Source: Prostheceraeus crozeri
Taxonomy: Eukaryota > Platyhelminthes > Polycladida > Euryleptidae
Direction of reading: 5' to 3'
Length of the DNA stretch: 64,000 bases
NCBI GenBank assembly: GCA_907163375.1
Contig: CAJQUW010012670.1
Coordinates: 485,001 to 549,000, forward strand
Part shown: positions 55,909-64,000 of the stretch, piece after piece
Numbering within the stretch: position 1 is the first letter of the stretch
Layout: every line of letters begins with the position of its first letter
Translations under genes and position numbers: made by a program
The notes under the pieces: model-generated
Database searches by the model: none
Seen by the model: the letters and a program-made list of their open reading frames with translations, nothing else
What the model was told of the DNA's origin: nothing

Positions 55909-57585
55909 TAGTGATTCAAATGGAAAATTTTGAAATTTATTTTCTGTTATTGACGTTTTTTCCTTTGTTTTGGAGACTTGTTACAGTCGCTTGATAGGAC
56001 TATGTAATATTCAAAGTCCGAAGACTTCTCTTTCATCCCTGTATGTCAACTTTTGGTACCAGCTGCACCTTTTCCATGTCTATATGTCAGATCTTTCCAA
56101 ATGAATTTCAGACATTACCCTGTGGGAACGCATCTTGCTAATATCAACAGATTATCTGGCGAGGTAGCGATTTTGTGGATAATTTTTTCAAAAGTTCATT
56201 TTCGTGTAAAAACTATCTCCGCATGTGAAAATGGTCATCATTTATCCAAAAACATGTGTAAAATTAAAAAACGACAGGTGGCGAAAAAGTTGCTATAATT
56301 AGTTGGTAGATATTTGTTTACTAATGCGAGCTGATTTTTCGCCAACCGGCGAAATCGTGGATATTGTGGCAACTAATTAGTGGTAAGTAGTTATGTTCGT
56401 ATATTACCTTCACATATATATCACATACAATATATATTGTATACTCAGTCTGATCTGATAAAAAGTGATCTTTTTTCAATTCACGAAGGCTTAAACTAAA
56501 AAAGTATTTATCTTCCATTAATGTCGCAGTAGATATTATTCAAATATTTGTCATTGTTGTTAATTATTGAATGTCAAGAGATGTTATGAAAATTGATATA
56601 TGCGGATTCTCTACATTTTTATCATTATCAAAGAATGATAGTCTGCACTTATTTTTTAGATAGATTAGCCATATGTGGGGGATAGTGAGGAAGTGAGGGA
56701 GAAAATAGAGCCTCGCCTGTATAGAGGCGGATTACTAAAGAAAATATGAGAGAAAGTCAAAAGTAAAAGGTGACATATAGAGCGCGAATTGTCGCCGGCG
56801 AACTTCGCCAGCGAATATCCCGCAAATATGACTGAACTTTAGCATGATATTCTGCAGCTGACATTCGCCAGTTTTTCGCAAGATTCGTTCCCACAGGGTA
56901 GATGGATTTCAGATTTCTCTAGCTGAATTTCAGATATCTGTCACAAGCTCAACTTGGAAAAGATCTTAAATTCAACTGGAGATCTCCAATTCATCTGGAT
57001 TATATCTGAAATTCATTTGGGCAGATCTGAAATCGATTTGGAACTATCTGAACCATCTGAACTAGAAATGGAAGATGTGTATCCTCAACGAAGATATCGG
57101 ACAGTGTGTCAGAAGTTTGAAACTATATTCCTTTACTCATCACAGATATCTTTAGTTTTCAAATATCTCACCAATTTACAGTCTTTATATCTTCCAATAT
57201 GGTCGCTCATGAATGCTGCGTGGACTGTGTGCTTATACTTCAACACATGGAGAATTTGCATCACTATGATCAACGCTGCATAAGCTTAACTTTCAAGCTA
57301 ACAATTAGCAAACTCCAAAATGAAGTATATTATTTTTGCTCCAGATCTTTCACATTGCATGAAGTTATACCCCTATTGTAAAGCAAGATTCACGTTATCC
57401 CAAACGGTGTCTGTGTGATAATTAAAAAAATGCTAACAAATCAGCACAAGCCTTTGGTGGCAAAGGAATGTTAAAAAATTCGCGGACGGAAATCGTATTG
57501 CTACGATCGCTTTAATCGAAATAATGATGAAATCATTCATTCTTTCAGACCCAATTTATTGGTACGCAGCTGCCTCGGCAGTGGA
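55909..57585 (+). repeat. Duplicated block, copy 2, with MITE
   Basis: Paralogue of 53634-54557, interrupted by the 781-bp MITE at 56118-56898. At its right end CAGTGGA is followed by AGCGCTC, whereas in copy 1 the same CAGTGGA is followed by the Polinton end. It therefore preserves that empty site. Confidence 0.8.
56118..56898. mobile_element. 781-bp MITE with TA duplication (Tc1/mariner-like)
   Basis: Ends CCCTGTGGGAACG(C/A)ATCTTGC match at 20 of 21 positions as inverted repeats. TA at 56116-56117 and 56899-56900 is the duplicated target. The empty site is visible in copy 1 of the block. A TA duplication fits Tc1/mariner-type transposases. No coding capacity. Confidence 0.85.
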
Positions 57586-57948
57586 AGCGCTCAAATTATA
57601 GGGCCTATCAAAAAAATCAATTTTTTCCATAATTTTCCAAGGAAAATTTTGAATTCCGGAAAATTTTCATCACTATTAATAGCGAATTAATTAATGTATG
57701 CGTTGAATTGAATACAGTGGTCGTTGGAGATCTGTCGCAAAAATTTGCCATCAAGAATTATTTTGAGCGCGACAATTTTTTTCTGCAGTTCGACCTCTGG
57801 TCGAACTGCAGAAAAAAAATATGTCGCGCTCAAGCAGTTTTCGTCATGGCCAAAGTAGATGTGACACCATTTTTCGTGTAAACGGTAGACACGTCCGCTT
57901 GGAAGTAGCCTCAAAGCGGAATAATGGGATAAATATACAAACTGACCA
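57586..57948. other. No gene; contains strong palindrome
   Basis: Includes AAAATTTT-rich self-complementary sequence (57610-57670) and the palindrome at 57763-57832. Confidence 0.5.
57763..57832. repeat. Near-perfect palindrome with 3-nt loop
   Basis: Arms of about 33 bp (TTGAGCGCGACA...TTCTGCAGTTCGACC and its complement) around the loop TCT. The only mismatch is in the A/T tract. Capable of a very stable hairpin or cruciform. Confidence 0.85.
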
Positions 57949-58411
57949 CACTAGGTGACATGCCACGCGTGATTCACGCGTAATTACGGAACACCCAAAC
58001 ATCCGTGGTTAAGGACATTCTATTCTTCTACCCGCGTACATACGCGTTGCACTAGAGTCAGAAATCACTTGATCTGATGTTGTTAAAACATGGGAAATGT
58101 TTATGAATACGCACGGGCGAGCGTTTATAGTTTGCGGGTCGTTCACGGTTGTCTGCGCTGTCGCTTGAACCACTAAGATGAACCGCTAAGCATGTTCTGT
58201 CTTCCCTGGGCATGAAATTGAGGTCCTATCGCATTGTTTAGCCTCTGATACATGCAGACACATGAGACGCAAAGTCTATGTAACAGGACTGCCAACTATA
58301 CTAACTTATATAACTTATATTGCAGCAATATCCCGCATAGCCACGGATGTTTGGGGTCATGTGTAATTACGCGTGGTTCACGCGTGATTGAGCGTGGCAT
58401 GTCACCCAGTG
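57949..58411. mobile_element. 463-bp MITE
   Basis: Left end CACTAGGTGACATGCCACGC. Right end in reverse complement CACTGGGTGACATGCCACGC (19 of 20). The inverted repeats continue for about 65 bp (CACGCGTAATTAC, AAACATCCGTGG). Target duplication not clear. The right end directly abuts the dispersed repeat at 58413. Confidence 0.8.
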
Positions 58412-58412
58412 T

Positions 58413-58707
58413 AATTCACGGTCGTTCGGAGAAAGCGAAAATAGACGGATAAACGGCTACTGAAAACAACGCAACAATGTGTTCTCAGCAGGGTTTTCAA
58501 CTTTCAGAAGAATTTTTCCTTTAATTTGCTTTCTGGTTGCGTTAGAGTATAGCAACATTTTCTGCGCTGCAGCAAAGAATGTGCAACAGATTAATGCACC
58601 GATCAAATTTGGGCTGCTTTAATGTAGGATTGTATACACGCATCTAATACATTGACATGCGTTTTTCTTTTTGTCAGGATGTTCTGTGAATTTTCATGTA
58701 ATTCTAC
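58413..58707 (-). repeat. Dispersed repeat, inverted partner of 39824-40114
   Basis: Reverse-complement copy of 39824-40114. The copies differ by scattered substitutions and small indels. Confidence 0.75.
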
Positions 58708-59040
58708 TTGAATTACATTCTTTTATTATTCTTTCATAATTATAATTCTTTTATTATTCTTTCATAACTATAATACTTAATTACCACATAACAATTTATA
58801 CATAACTTAATAACCGGAATTATGCACCAGAGTATGTAATTGAATTATTGGAATTTGTGTACAGGATGTGAAGAAATTTCTTAAATAATAAATTAAACGA
58901 TAAATGTAGAAATACTTCAAAAGACACAGAAGATGGACAGAAGATGGACAGAAATGTTTTTTCCGATTACTGCATTTGGGAACTATGTCGATAAAATTAA
59001 TTAAATCAAAATAAAAAAAATTTCGAATGTTGGATTTGAA
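58708..59040. other. AT-rich DNA with a short tandem repeat
   Basis: ATTCTTTTATTATTCTTTCATAA-type ~29-bp units are repeated twice near 58718-58775. No gene. Confidence 0.5.
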
Positions 59041-59365
59041 CGTAAATGTCGTCTTTCAAACCACAACAGCCAGTAGTTACTTTAATCCAAAAGATAGAAC
59101 ACCAAAGCTGTTGAAATCATGTCTTTTGTACCGATTCACATGTCAGGTTGATCCTGATGCCCAATAGGCAAAAGACGATTTCACCAACGAATAAGTGAAC
59201 ACATAAAAGGTAACTCGACAGTAGGCACTCACTTAAGTAGATGTACTGCATGTAGCAATAAAATACATGACTGCCTTAAAGTTGAATATCAAGGTAGAAA
59301 TTACTTAGAAATTAGAATCATTGAAGCGATCAAAATAAATGAAAAATTATCTGTATTGAATAGAC
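59041..59365 (+). pseudogene. Penelope-like element, GIY-YIG endonuclease fragment
   Basis: Coding-like stretches in two frames match the C-terminal part of Penelope-like retroelements. VVFQTTTASSYFNPKDRTPK and LLKSCLLYRFTC precede the nuclease. KRRFHQRISEHIKGNSTVGT, the HLSRCTACSN Cys/His block and YQGRNYLEIRIIEAIKI follow. About one frameshift and one stop lie in the GKT region, where the GIY-YIG strand would be. The element uses a reverse transcriptase (not present here) with a GIY-YIG nuclease. It is cut off at 59365 by the start of a hAT element within the last conserved LNRP block. Confidence 0.78.
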
Positions 59366-59530
59366 CAGGGGTGCGCAAACCTATATCCATCCCGGCCGCA
59401 ACCGCTTTTTGCATCTCTGACATCACGGCCGCATGGATTTTAAGTAAATAAGCAAGTAAGTAGATGTTTGTTCTTAGAATGAAAATCATGCAATACAAGA
59501 ATTGACATTCACATATAAGTCAGATGGGGT
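59366..59530 (-). mobile_element. hAT terminus inserted in the Penelope fragment
   Basis: CAGGGGTGCGCAAACC starts at 59366, an end typical of Charlie-like hATs, with GGCCGCA words inside (59394-59400, 59427-59433). The preceding 8 bp GAATAGAC would be the target duplication; its partner is not visible in the window. The transposase remains at 62040-62704 run towards this end, consistent with one element later split by a LINE. Confidence 0.6.
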
Positions 59531-59599
59531 TGTCGAAAAAAAAAATTAGCAGAATAAGTCATTGAAAATATCACAATCATACAAACTATACAAAATAAT

Positions 59600-61790
59600 C
59601 ACAGTTCAATCACAATAGATATTGTTCATGATGATACACGCCCAGGGAATGAAAGAATGCAAACGTCTTGATGTCCTAACATCGGGTAAACATAAACGAC
59701 CGCTACGTGATAACCGCTTCGGAATGATATCATGCAGGGGGTGCGTTGCTACACTTTCACAATTTCTAAAATACTTGATACAGCGATCTCGCCTGACAAA
59801 ATTTATACATGGGAAATCGACACATGAGCAGTCACTGCCACAAATTAGACGATGGCTACGCTTATGAAACTTGTCAAATTTATCCTCAATCCCTTTAGGA
59901 AGATAGAGAAATAGGGGTGAGGCATACAATAACACAGACATAATGAAAGATTTATATACAACAATAAGCTGATGTCTAGAAATAACAGACTTGAGTACTC
60001 TGATCACATATAAACGCTGAGACGCCAGCTTAAAAATTTCATCAAAATGGTAGTTCCATTTCATTTCGTCAGTCCAATGAATACCCAAAATCTTTAACTG
60101 ATTAACAAGTGGAACATTTTTATACTCTACACATCCAGCGATATTGTGTCGAAAAATCATTTGCTTCGACTTGGTCAAATTCAGTAACAGTTTACCAGAG
60201 TCAATCCAATCAATTACAGAACATAAATTGTTGGGATTCAAATTATCAAATACAGGCTCAACAAGAGTTATGTCATCTGCATAAAGCACGATCTTTGACT
60301 CAGAAGATATCTGCAGAGACCCCATGAAACAGGCAAAGAGAAAGGGGTTCAAAATGGACCCTTGGGGGACTCCAGAAGGTACTGAGCAAACAGACCCAAG
60401 GATGCCATTCAATCTTAAACGCTGAGATCTATCAGACAAGTAGCTCTTCAGTCACAAGATAAATCCACGATTTACATCCTCTAAAATCAAATAATTCAAA
60501 AGAACATTATGGAGAATCTTATCGAAAGCCTTTGACAGATCTAGACACGTCATTCTACCAGCAATAACTCTGGGCATTTCTAAGTATGAAGCAACACTGT
60601 CACGGATTCTTATAAGTGCGCTGTCGGTGGAACCAAAGGAGCGGAAAGCATACTGATGCGCTCCATATAACGATATCAACTTTGATAAAACAGTGTTCAG
60701 AACAAATCAGTCCAAAATCTTGCTGACCAGAGGTGTTAGCGAGATTGGTCGAAAGTCTTGGGCAGATGGGTTTCTTCGTTTAGGGATGGGAATGACATCC
60801 GATAATTTCCACAGTGTAGGGAAGCGTCTTGACAAAACAGAAGTTTTGAAAATTTTATAAATTGGAGCTGATAACCAGAACGCTCCTTCACGCAGCAAAC
60901 GCGCCGGTACACCATCGCTTCCGGAAGATTTTTTTTAACTGGGAAAGTGCGAGGTAAACATCATGAGCAGTAAAATCTGGTTCCCATTCTTCATCTTCAA
61001 AGTCTAGCAGAGCGCCATCATCCTGTCGGTTGAAATTATTGTCAAATTCTGCCTGTATAGTCGTCAGCAATTTCTCCACGTCTCCGTATTTCTTGATAAG
61101 CGCTTCATAGTCATGAGCAGTCTTCGATCCACGAACATCGTTAACGACTTTCCAAACATGTTTCGTCGAAGTCGAAAGTCTTTCAGCCCAATTAAATTTT
61201 GCCTTTTTTATTTCACTTTTGACTTTGGCTTTATAATGTTCATACAAGTGCCATTTCTTTTGTCTAAATGCACACCATCGTTCATCAATGAGACTTTTTA
61301 GTAATGGAGTTCGTCATTTTTCGTCAATACCACATATTTATATGGGATGATGGACATTATCGTATGTAAATGCTGATAGAAGGCAGTGCACATATCATCA
61401 ACATATTCAGTGTCCATAGCCGAATCAAAGTCAGTAATTGATAACAAATATATGAATCGATCAATATTTGATTGTCGATAATCCCACAATTTCACAACCT
61501 TTTGAACTTCATTGTTACAATTTTTACCGTAAAGGATGACACTGTTATGGTCCGATGATCCCAAGGGTGGGCCGATGACTGCTTTTCCGACATAGTGGTC
61601 ACATATTTCGCTATTTATCCAATTTTGGTCCAATATTGAGACACATCGTGTAGAGGATTTCACACAGTTATGAAATGAAAACTGTTGTTCAAACATCGCA
61701 GAATCAAAATTGTCAAAATCTCCACATATCATGACATTTAGGTCAGGTAAAGACTCATTCATTATCAGATTATGAGATTCATTAAAATCT
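59600..61790 (-). mobile_element. CR1/Jockey-type LINE, 5'-truncated and decayed
   Basis: Read leftward. The end of an AP-type endonuclease (61762-61298: CGDFDNFD, LDQNWIN, PPLGSSDHNSVI) is followed by a linker (61247-60888). Reverse-transcriptase blocks come next: 60898-60707 (IPKRRNPSAQDFRPISLTPL), 60679-60452 (LDLSKAFDKILHNVLL) and 60439-59606 (SGVPQGSILNPFLF and the catalytic YADD). The thumb and C-terminus run to the stop at 59606. At least four frame changes or stops. A copy-and-paste retrotransposon relic, apparently nested in a hAT. Confidence 0.88.
59606..60439 (-). pseudogene. LINE reverse transcriptase, catalytic and C-terminal part
   Basis: 277 aa open frame with SGVPQGSILNPFLF (fingers/palm), KIVLYADDITLV (catalytic Asp pair), LNLTKSKQMIF and LKILGIHWTDEMKW (thumb) and LLYASPLFLYLPKG. 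The typical G of the GPLLF motif is N here. The ATG at 60439 is internal, not a true start. Confidence 0.88.
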
Positions 61791-62039
61791 CATTATCAAT
61801 TCATTATCGATGACACGGACGAAGATTTTATTTGCCGTCAAAAAGATTTAAAAAAGTAATTGTTGTTATTTTGTTATAAATCCAGTTGTGATTGTAGGTA
61901 CATTTACTACAGGGTTTTTGTGTAAACTTTTTCTACTGCTCTATTCTTCAATACTCCTTGATTCCCAACATAGCCTACGAGTAGGACCTTGTGATTCGAA
62001 CAAAAACAATTGTTATCATTTATTATTCTATTTATTAGT

Positions 62040-62704
62040 TTCATTTGACGTCTTCGGCAGTTATCAGTGACTTCCATGATCTTGTGTGCTCATCGCCAAC
62101 TTCTTGAAGTCGACCTGCAAGGTAGAGAGCATCAACCGCGAGGATGATTCCAAGTTGCAGTCCGTTAAACGTGATCGATATTTGTTTTTCAGATATTTCA
62201 TTTTGGAGAATGCTGCCTCGTGTATATATATGTACTCCCGAAGAGAACGAGGATATTTCTTGCCATCTCACGAAGGTTGGGATGTGCAACTGCCGACTTC
62301 CAAACCTCCACTAAATCAGTACATTCGTTAAATTTGTTCTTTAAAAGGTCGTCATTCTTCAGCTCCAATAATTCTATTTGAAATTCCAGTGGGGCACTCT
62401 GAGTTTCGATTGTATGAGGAGCTGTAACTAATTGCAGTTGTTCTTTGACTCCATGGAATTCCTCAAACCGATCGTCGAGCTGCTTTAAAATGGAGTCGAA
62501 AACAGCTGCGAATGTAGTTGTGGTGATATCACTGTGGATAATTTCTTGCTGTTCAATAAGAGCAGATAGCTGTGAGAAATGAAAATATTGTTTTTGTATG
62601 ACGTGCTTCTGTAATAAACGACACTTTTCCATGAAATCTTGAACTTTGCGGTACATTTGGCAGACGTTCAAGCTCTTGCCCTGCAAACACTGATTTAGAT
62701 TATT
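62040..62704 (-). pseudogene. hAT transposase fragment, Charlie/ZBED5-like
   Basis: Main frame 62704-62198 matches the mid region of hAT transposases of the GTF2IRD2/ZBED5 kind: LNNLNQCLQGKSLNVCQMY, FMEKCRLL, FDSILKQLDDRFEEF, SAPLEFQIELLELKNDDLL. It then reaches the NILVLFGSTYIY lead-in to the hATC domain. The hATC block itself (FSKMKYLKNKYRSRLT, SSSRLMLSTLQ) continues in another frame to about 62040, so at least one frameshift. The N-terminal half is missing; upstream sequence is replaced by the RTE-type LINE end at about 62745. Confidence 0.85.
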
Positions 62705-62744
62705 GAGGTAGGCAAGGACACTCACCTTGCTCACCTTGTCGACC

Positions 62745-64000
62745 CTTGTCCCGCGTATCACAGGGTAGGTCCAGTCCTCTTTTTCCATTCCTTCCGGTTG
62801 TGGACCAGGGAGGCATCCACTCCTTTTGCCTTCATGTCGGCGGTTACTGTCGCTGTCCAGGTCTTCTTCGGGCGGCCTCTACCTCTTCTTCCTTCCACTT
62901 GCAGACGTGATGCTTTCTTAAGGGGATGGCTCTCTCCGCGACGCTGCACATGACCAAACCATGACAGCCTTCTTGCTCTTGCCACTTCTTGAATAGGGGC
63001 TATCTCCACAATAGATCTTATTTCTTCATTGGTCTTCCGGTCCAAGCGTGTGTAGCCCTGCATCCACCTTAGCATCCGCATCTCCGCCACGTGCAGCTTC
63101 TGCTCATCTGTCTTGAGAGGGGCCCAGCACTCAGAACCATAAAGGATTGCTGGCCTGATCATAGAGGAGTATACTTTGCTCTTTATCTTCAGTGGCATCC
63201 TTCTGTCACATAGCACTGGAGTCAGTCAGTCAGCTCTTCCATTTGTTCCAGCCGCAACGTACTCGATGTGCAACATCACCTGCACTGGTCACCTCAGTAT
63301 TGACCATGGACCCCAGATATCTAAAGCAGTCCACACTCTTCACCGGCTGACTCTGAATCTCCATAGTTGTTTTTCTTGGGTCGGACGACAGATATTCGGT
63401 CTTGGAACGGATCAGGCCCTTGCTCTCAAATGCTCTCCTCCATGCTTCCAACCTTCGCTCTACATCTTGACGACTGCTTCCAAATATTGCGAGATCGTCG
63501 GCGTATAACATATCCCAGGGACCACCTCTTCTGAAATCCTTGGAAATTTCATCCATTATTACGATGAAGAGAAAAGGGCCTAAAGCTGAGCCTTGATGTA
63601 GCCCAACCGAGACAGGAAAGGCACGAGTTTCACCTTGTCTACATCTCACTGCAGTTGTGCTGTCCCTGTACATGTCCTGTATTAAACGCATGTAGCACTC
63701 CGGTACTTCCCATGTGCGGAGACAATTCCATATCAGCTTCCTTCGGACTGCATCGTAGGCCTTTTTGAGATCAACGAACACTGCGTGGAAAGGCTTATTT
63801 TTCTCTCTGAATGCCTCCATCGCCATTCTCAGACAAAATTGTGGGTCTGTTGTGCCAACTCCTGGTCTGAAGCCAAATTGATTCATATCCACCTCAATAA
63901 GATCACGAAGACGCTTCTCCAAAATCTTCTCCAGAATCTTCATGGTGTGACTGAGAAGCTTGATACCGCGATAGTTGCCAACATCTTGATGGTCTCCTTT
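62745..64000 (-). mobile_element. RTE-type LINE, 3' part, runs off the window
   Basis: Reverse transcriptase reading leftward from the window edge. GNYRGIKLLSHTMKILEK lies at the very edge. DMNQFGFRPGVGTTDPQF, VFVDLKKAYDAV, GLHQGSALGPFLF, MLYADDLAIFG and SKTEYLSSDPR follow. The tail has RPAILYGSECWAPL, RRLSWFGHVQRR and RGRPKKTWTATV and stops at 62758. This block order is that of RTE elements. The endonuclease lies beyond the window. Confidence 0.9.
62758..64000 (-). pseudogene. RTE reverse transcriptase, frameshifted
   Basis: Two frames: 64000 (no start within the window) to 63230, and 63216 to 62758. The change falls at a CTGACTGACTGACT microrepeat near 63217-63232, between WNKWKS and LCDRRMPLK. 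Slippage at a CTGA repeat probably broke the frame. The catalytic YADD is intact. Confidence 0.88.

Noticed and set aside
62758-62788. N-terminal residues of the frame starting at 62788 (MEKEDWTYPVIRG)
   Set aside because: These codons belong to the antiparallel end of the RTE-type LINE. The hAT similarity begins only at about 62704, so the frame is a chance fusion.

Overview
This is metazoan nuclear DNA, most likely from a marine invertebrate. It is AT-rich, has GT-AG introns and AATAAA signals, and is packed with animal transposon families (piggyBac, hAT, Polinton/Maverick, Penelope-like, RTE- and CR1/Jockey-type LINEs, MITEs). The palindrome TAGGCCTA occurs about eight times where about one is expected. 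That word is common in some deuterostome genomes, but the phylum cannot be fixed from this window. I see no convincing conventional host gene. The only host-like coding signal is a degenerate THAP-domain stretch near 40.4-41.2 kb.

Layout. At 2.3-8.0 kb an old hAT-like element (8-bp target duplication) was entered by a 3.6-kb piggyBac (TTAA duplication). At 10.1-12.0 kb lies a non-autonomous hAT with TAATTG subterminal repeats. At 13.8-15.9 kb a hAT-like element carries a 5'-truncated LINE. At 16.6-17.5 kb is a LINE end with a PHD-like finger. From 19,510 to 35,564 lies a 16.06-kb Polinton/Maverick-type element with AGT-type ends, a perfect 6-bp target duplication (TGTCTT) and 1.1-1.4-kb inverted repeats. 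MITEs and dispersed repeats follow. At 43,952-50,843 is a remarkable hAT array. At 53.6-57.6 kb is a duplicated block whose second copy carries a TA-flanked MITE and whose first copy abuts a lone Polinton end. From 59 kb to the edge is a nest: Penelope GIY-YIG fragment, a hAT inside it, a CR1/Jockey-type LINE inside that, and an RTE-type LINE at the window edge.

The Polinton-type element is the most interesting region. Rightward genes occupy 21.5-27.5 kb and leftward genes 34-29 kb, plus one leftward gene at 23.7-24.1 kb. It carries part of a protein-primed DNA polymerase B, three related small proteins that resemble the domain in front of that polymerase, two members of a second unknown family, a spliced proline-rich zinc-finger gene, a coiled-coil gene, a RING-like finger and, unexpectedly, a TATA-binding-protein (TBP)-like gene. 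TATA boxes followed by short spliced leaders mark several genes. About sixteen AP-1 words (TGACTCA/TGAGTCA) are concentrated in its ends and in two repeat arrays. I recognise no integrase, packaging ATPase, protease or major capsid gene. The near-identical outer inverted repeats suggest a recent insertion, but several genes are broken, so it is treated as a fossil.

The second highlight is the hAT array. Its arithmetic (2,300 = 2,292 + 8) and its 8-bp junction duplications are what is expected if an excised hAT integrated into itself, made an inverted circle, and two circle lengths then joined an ordinary genomic copy.
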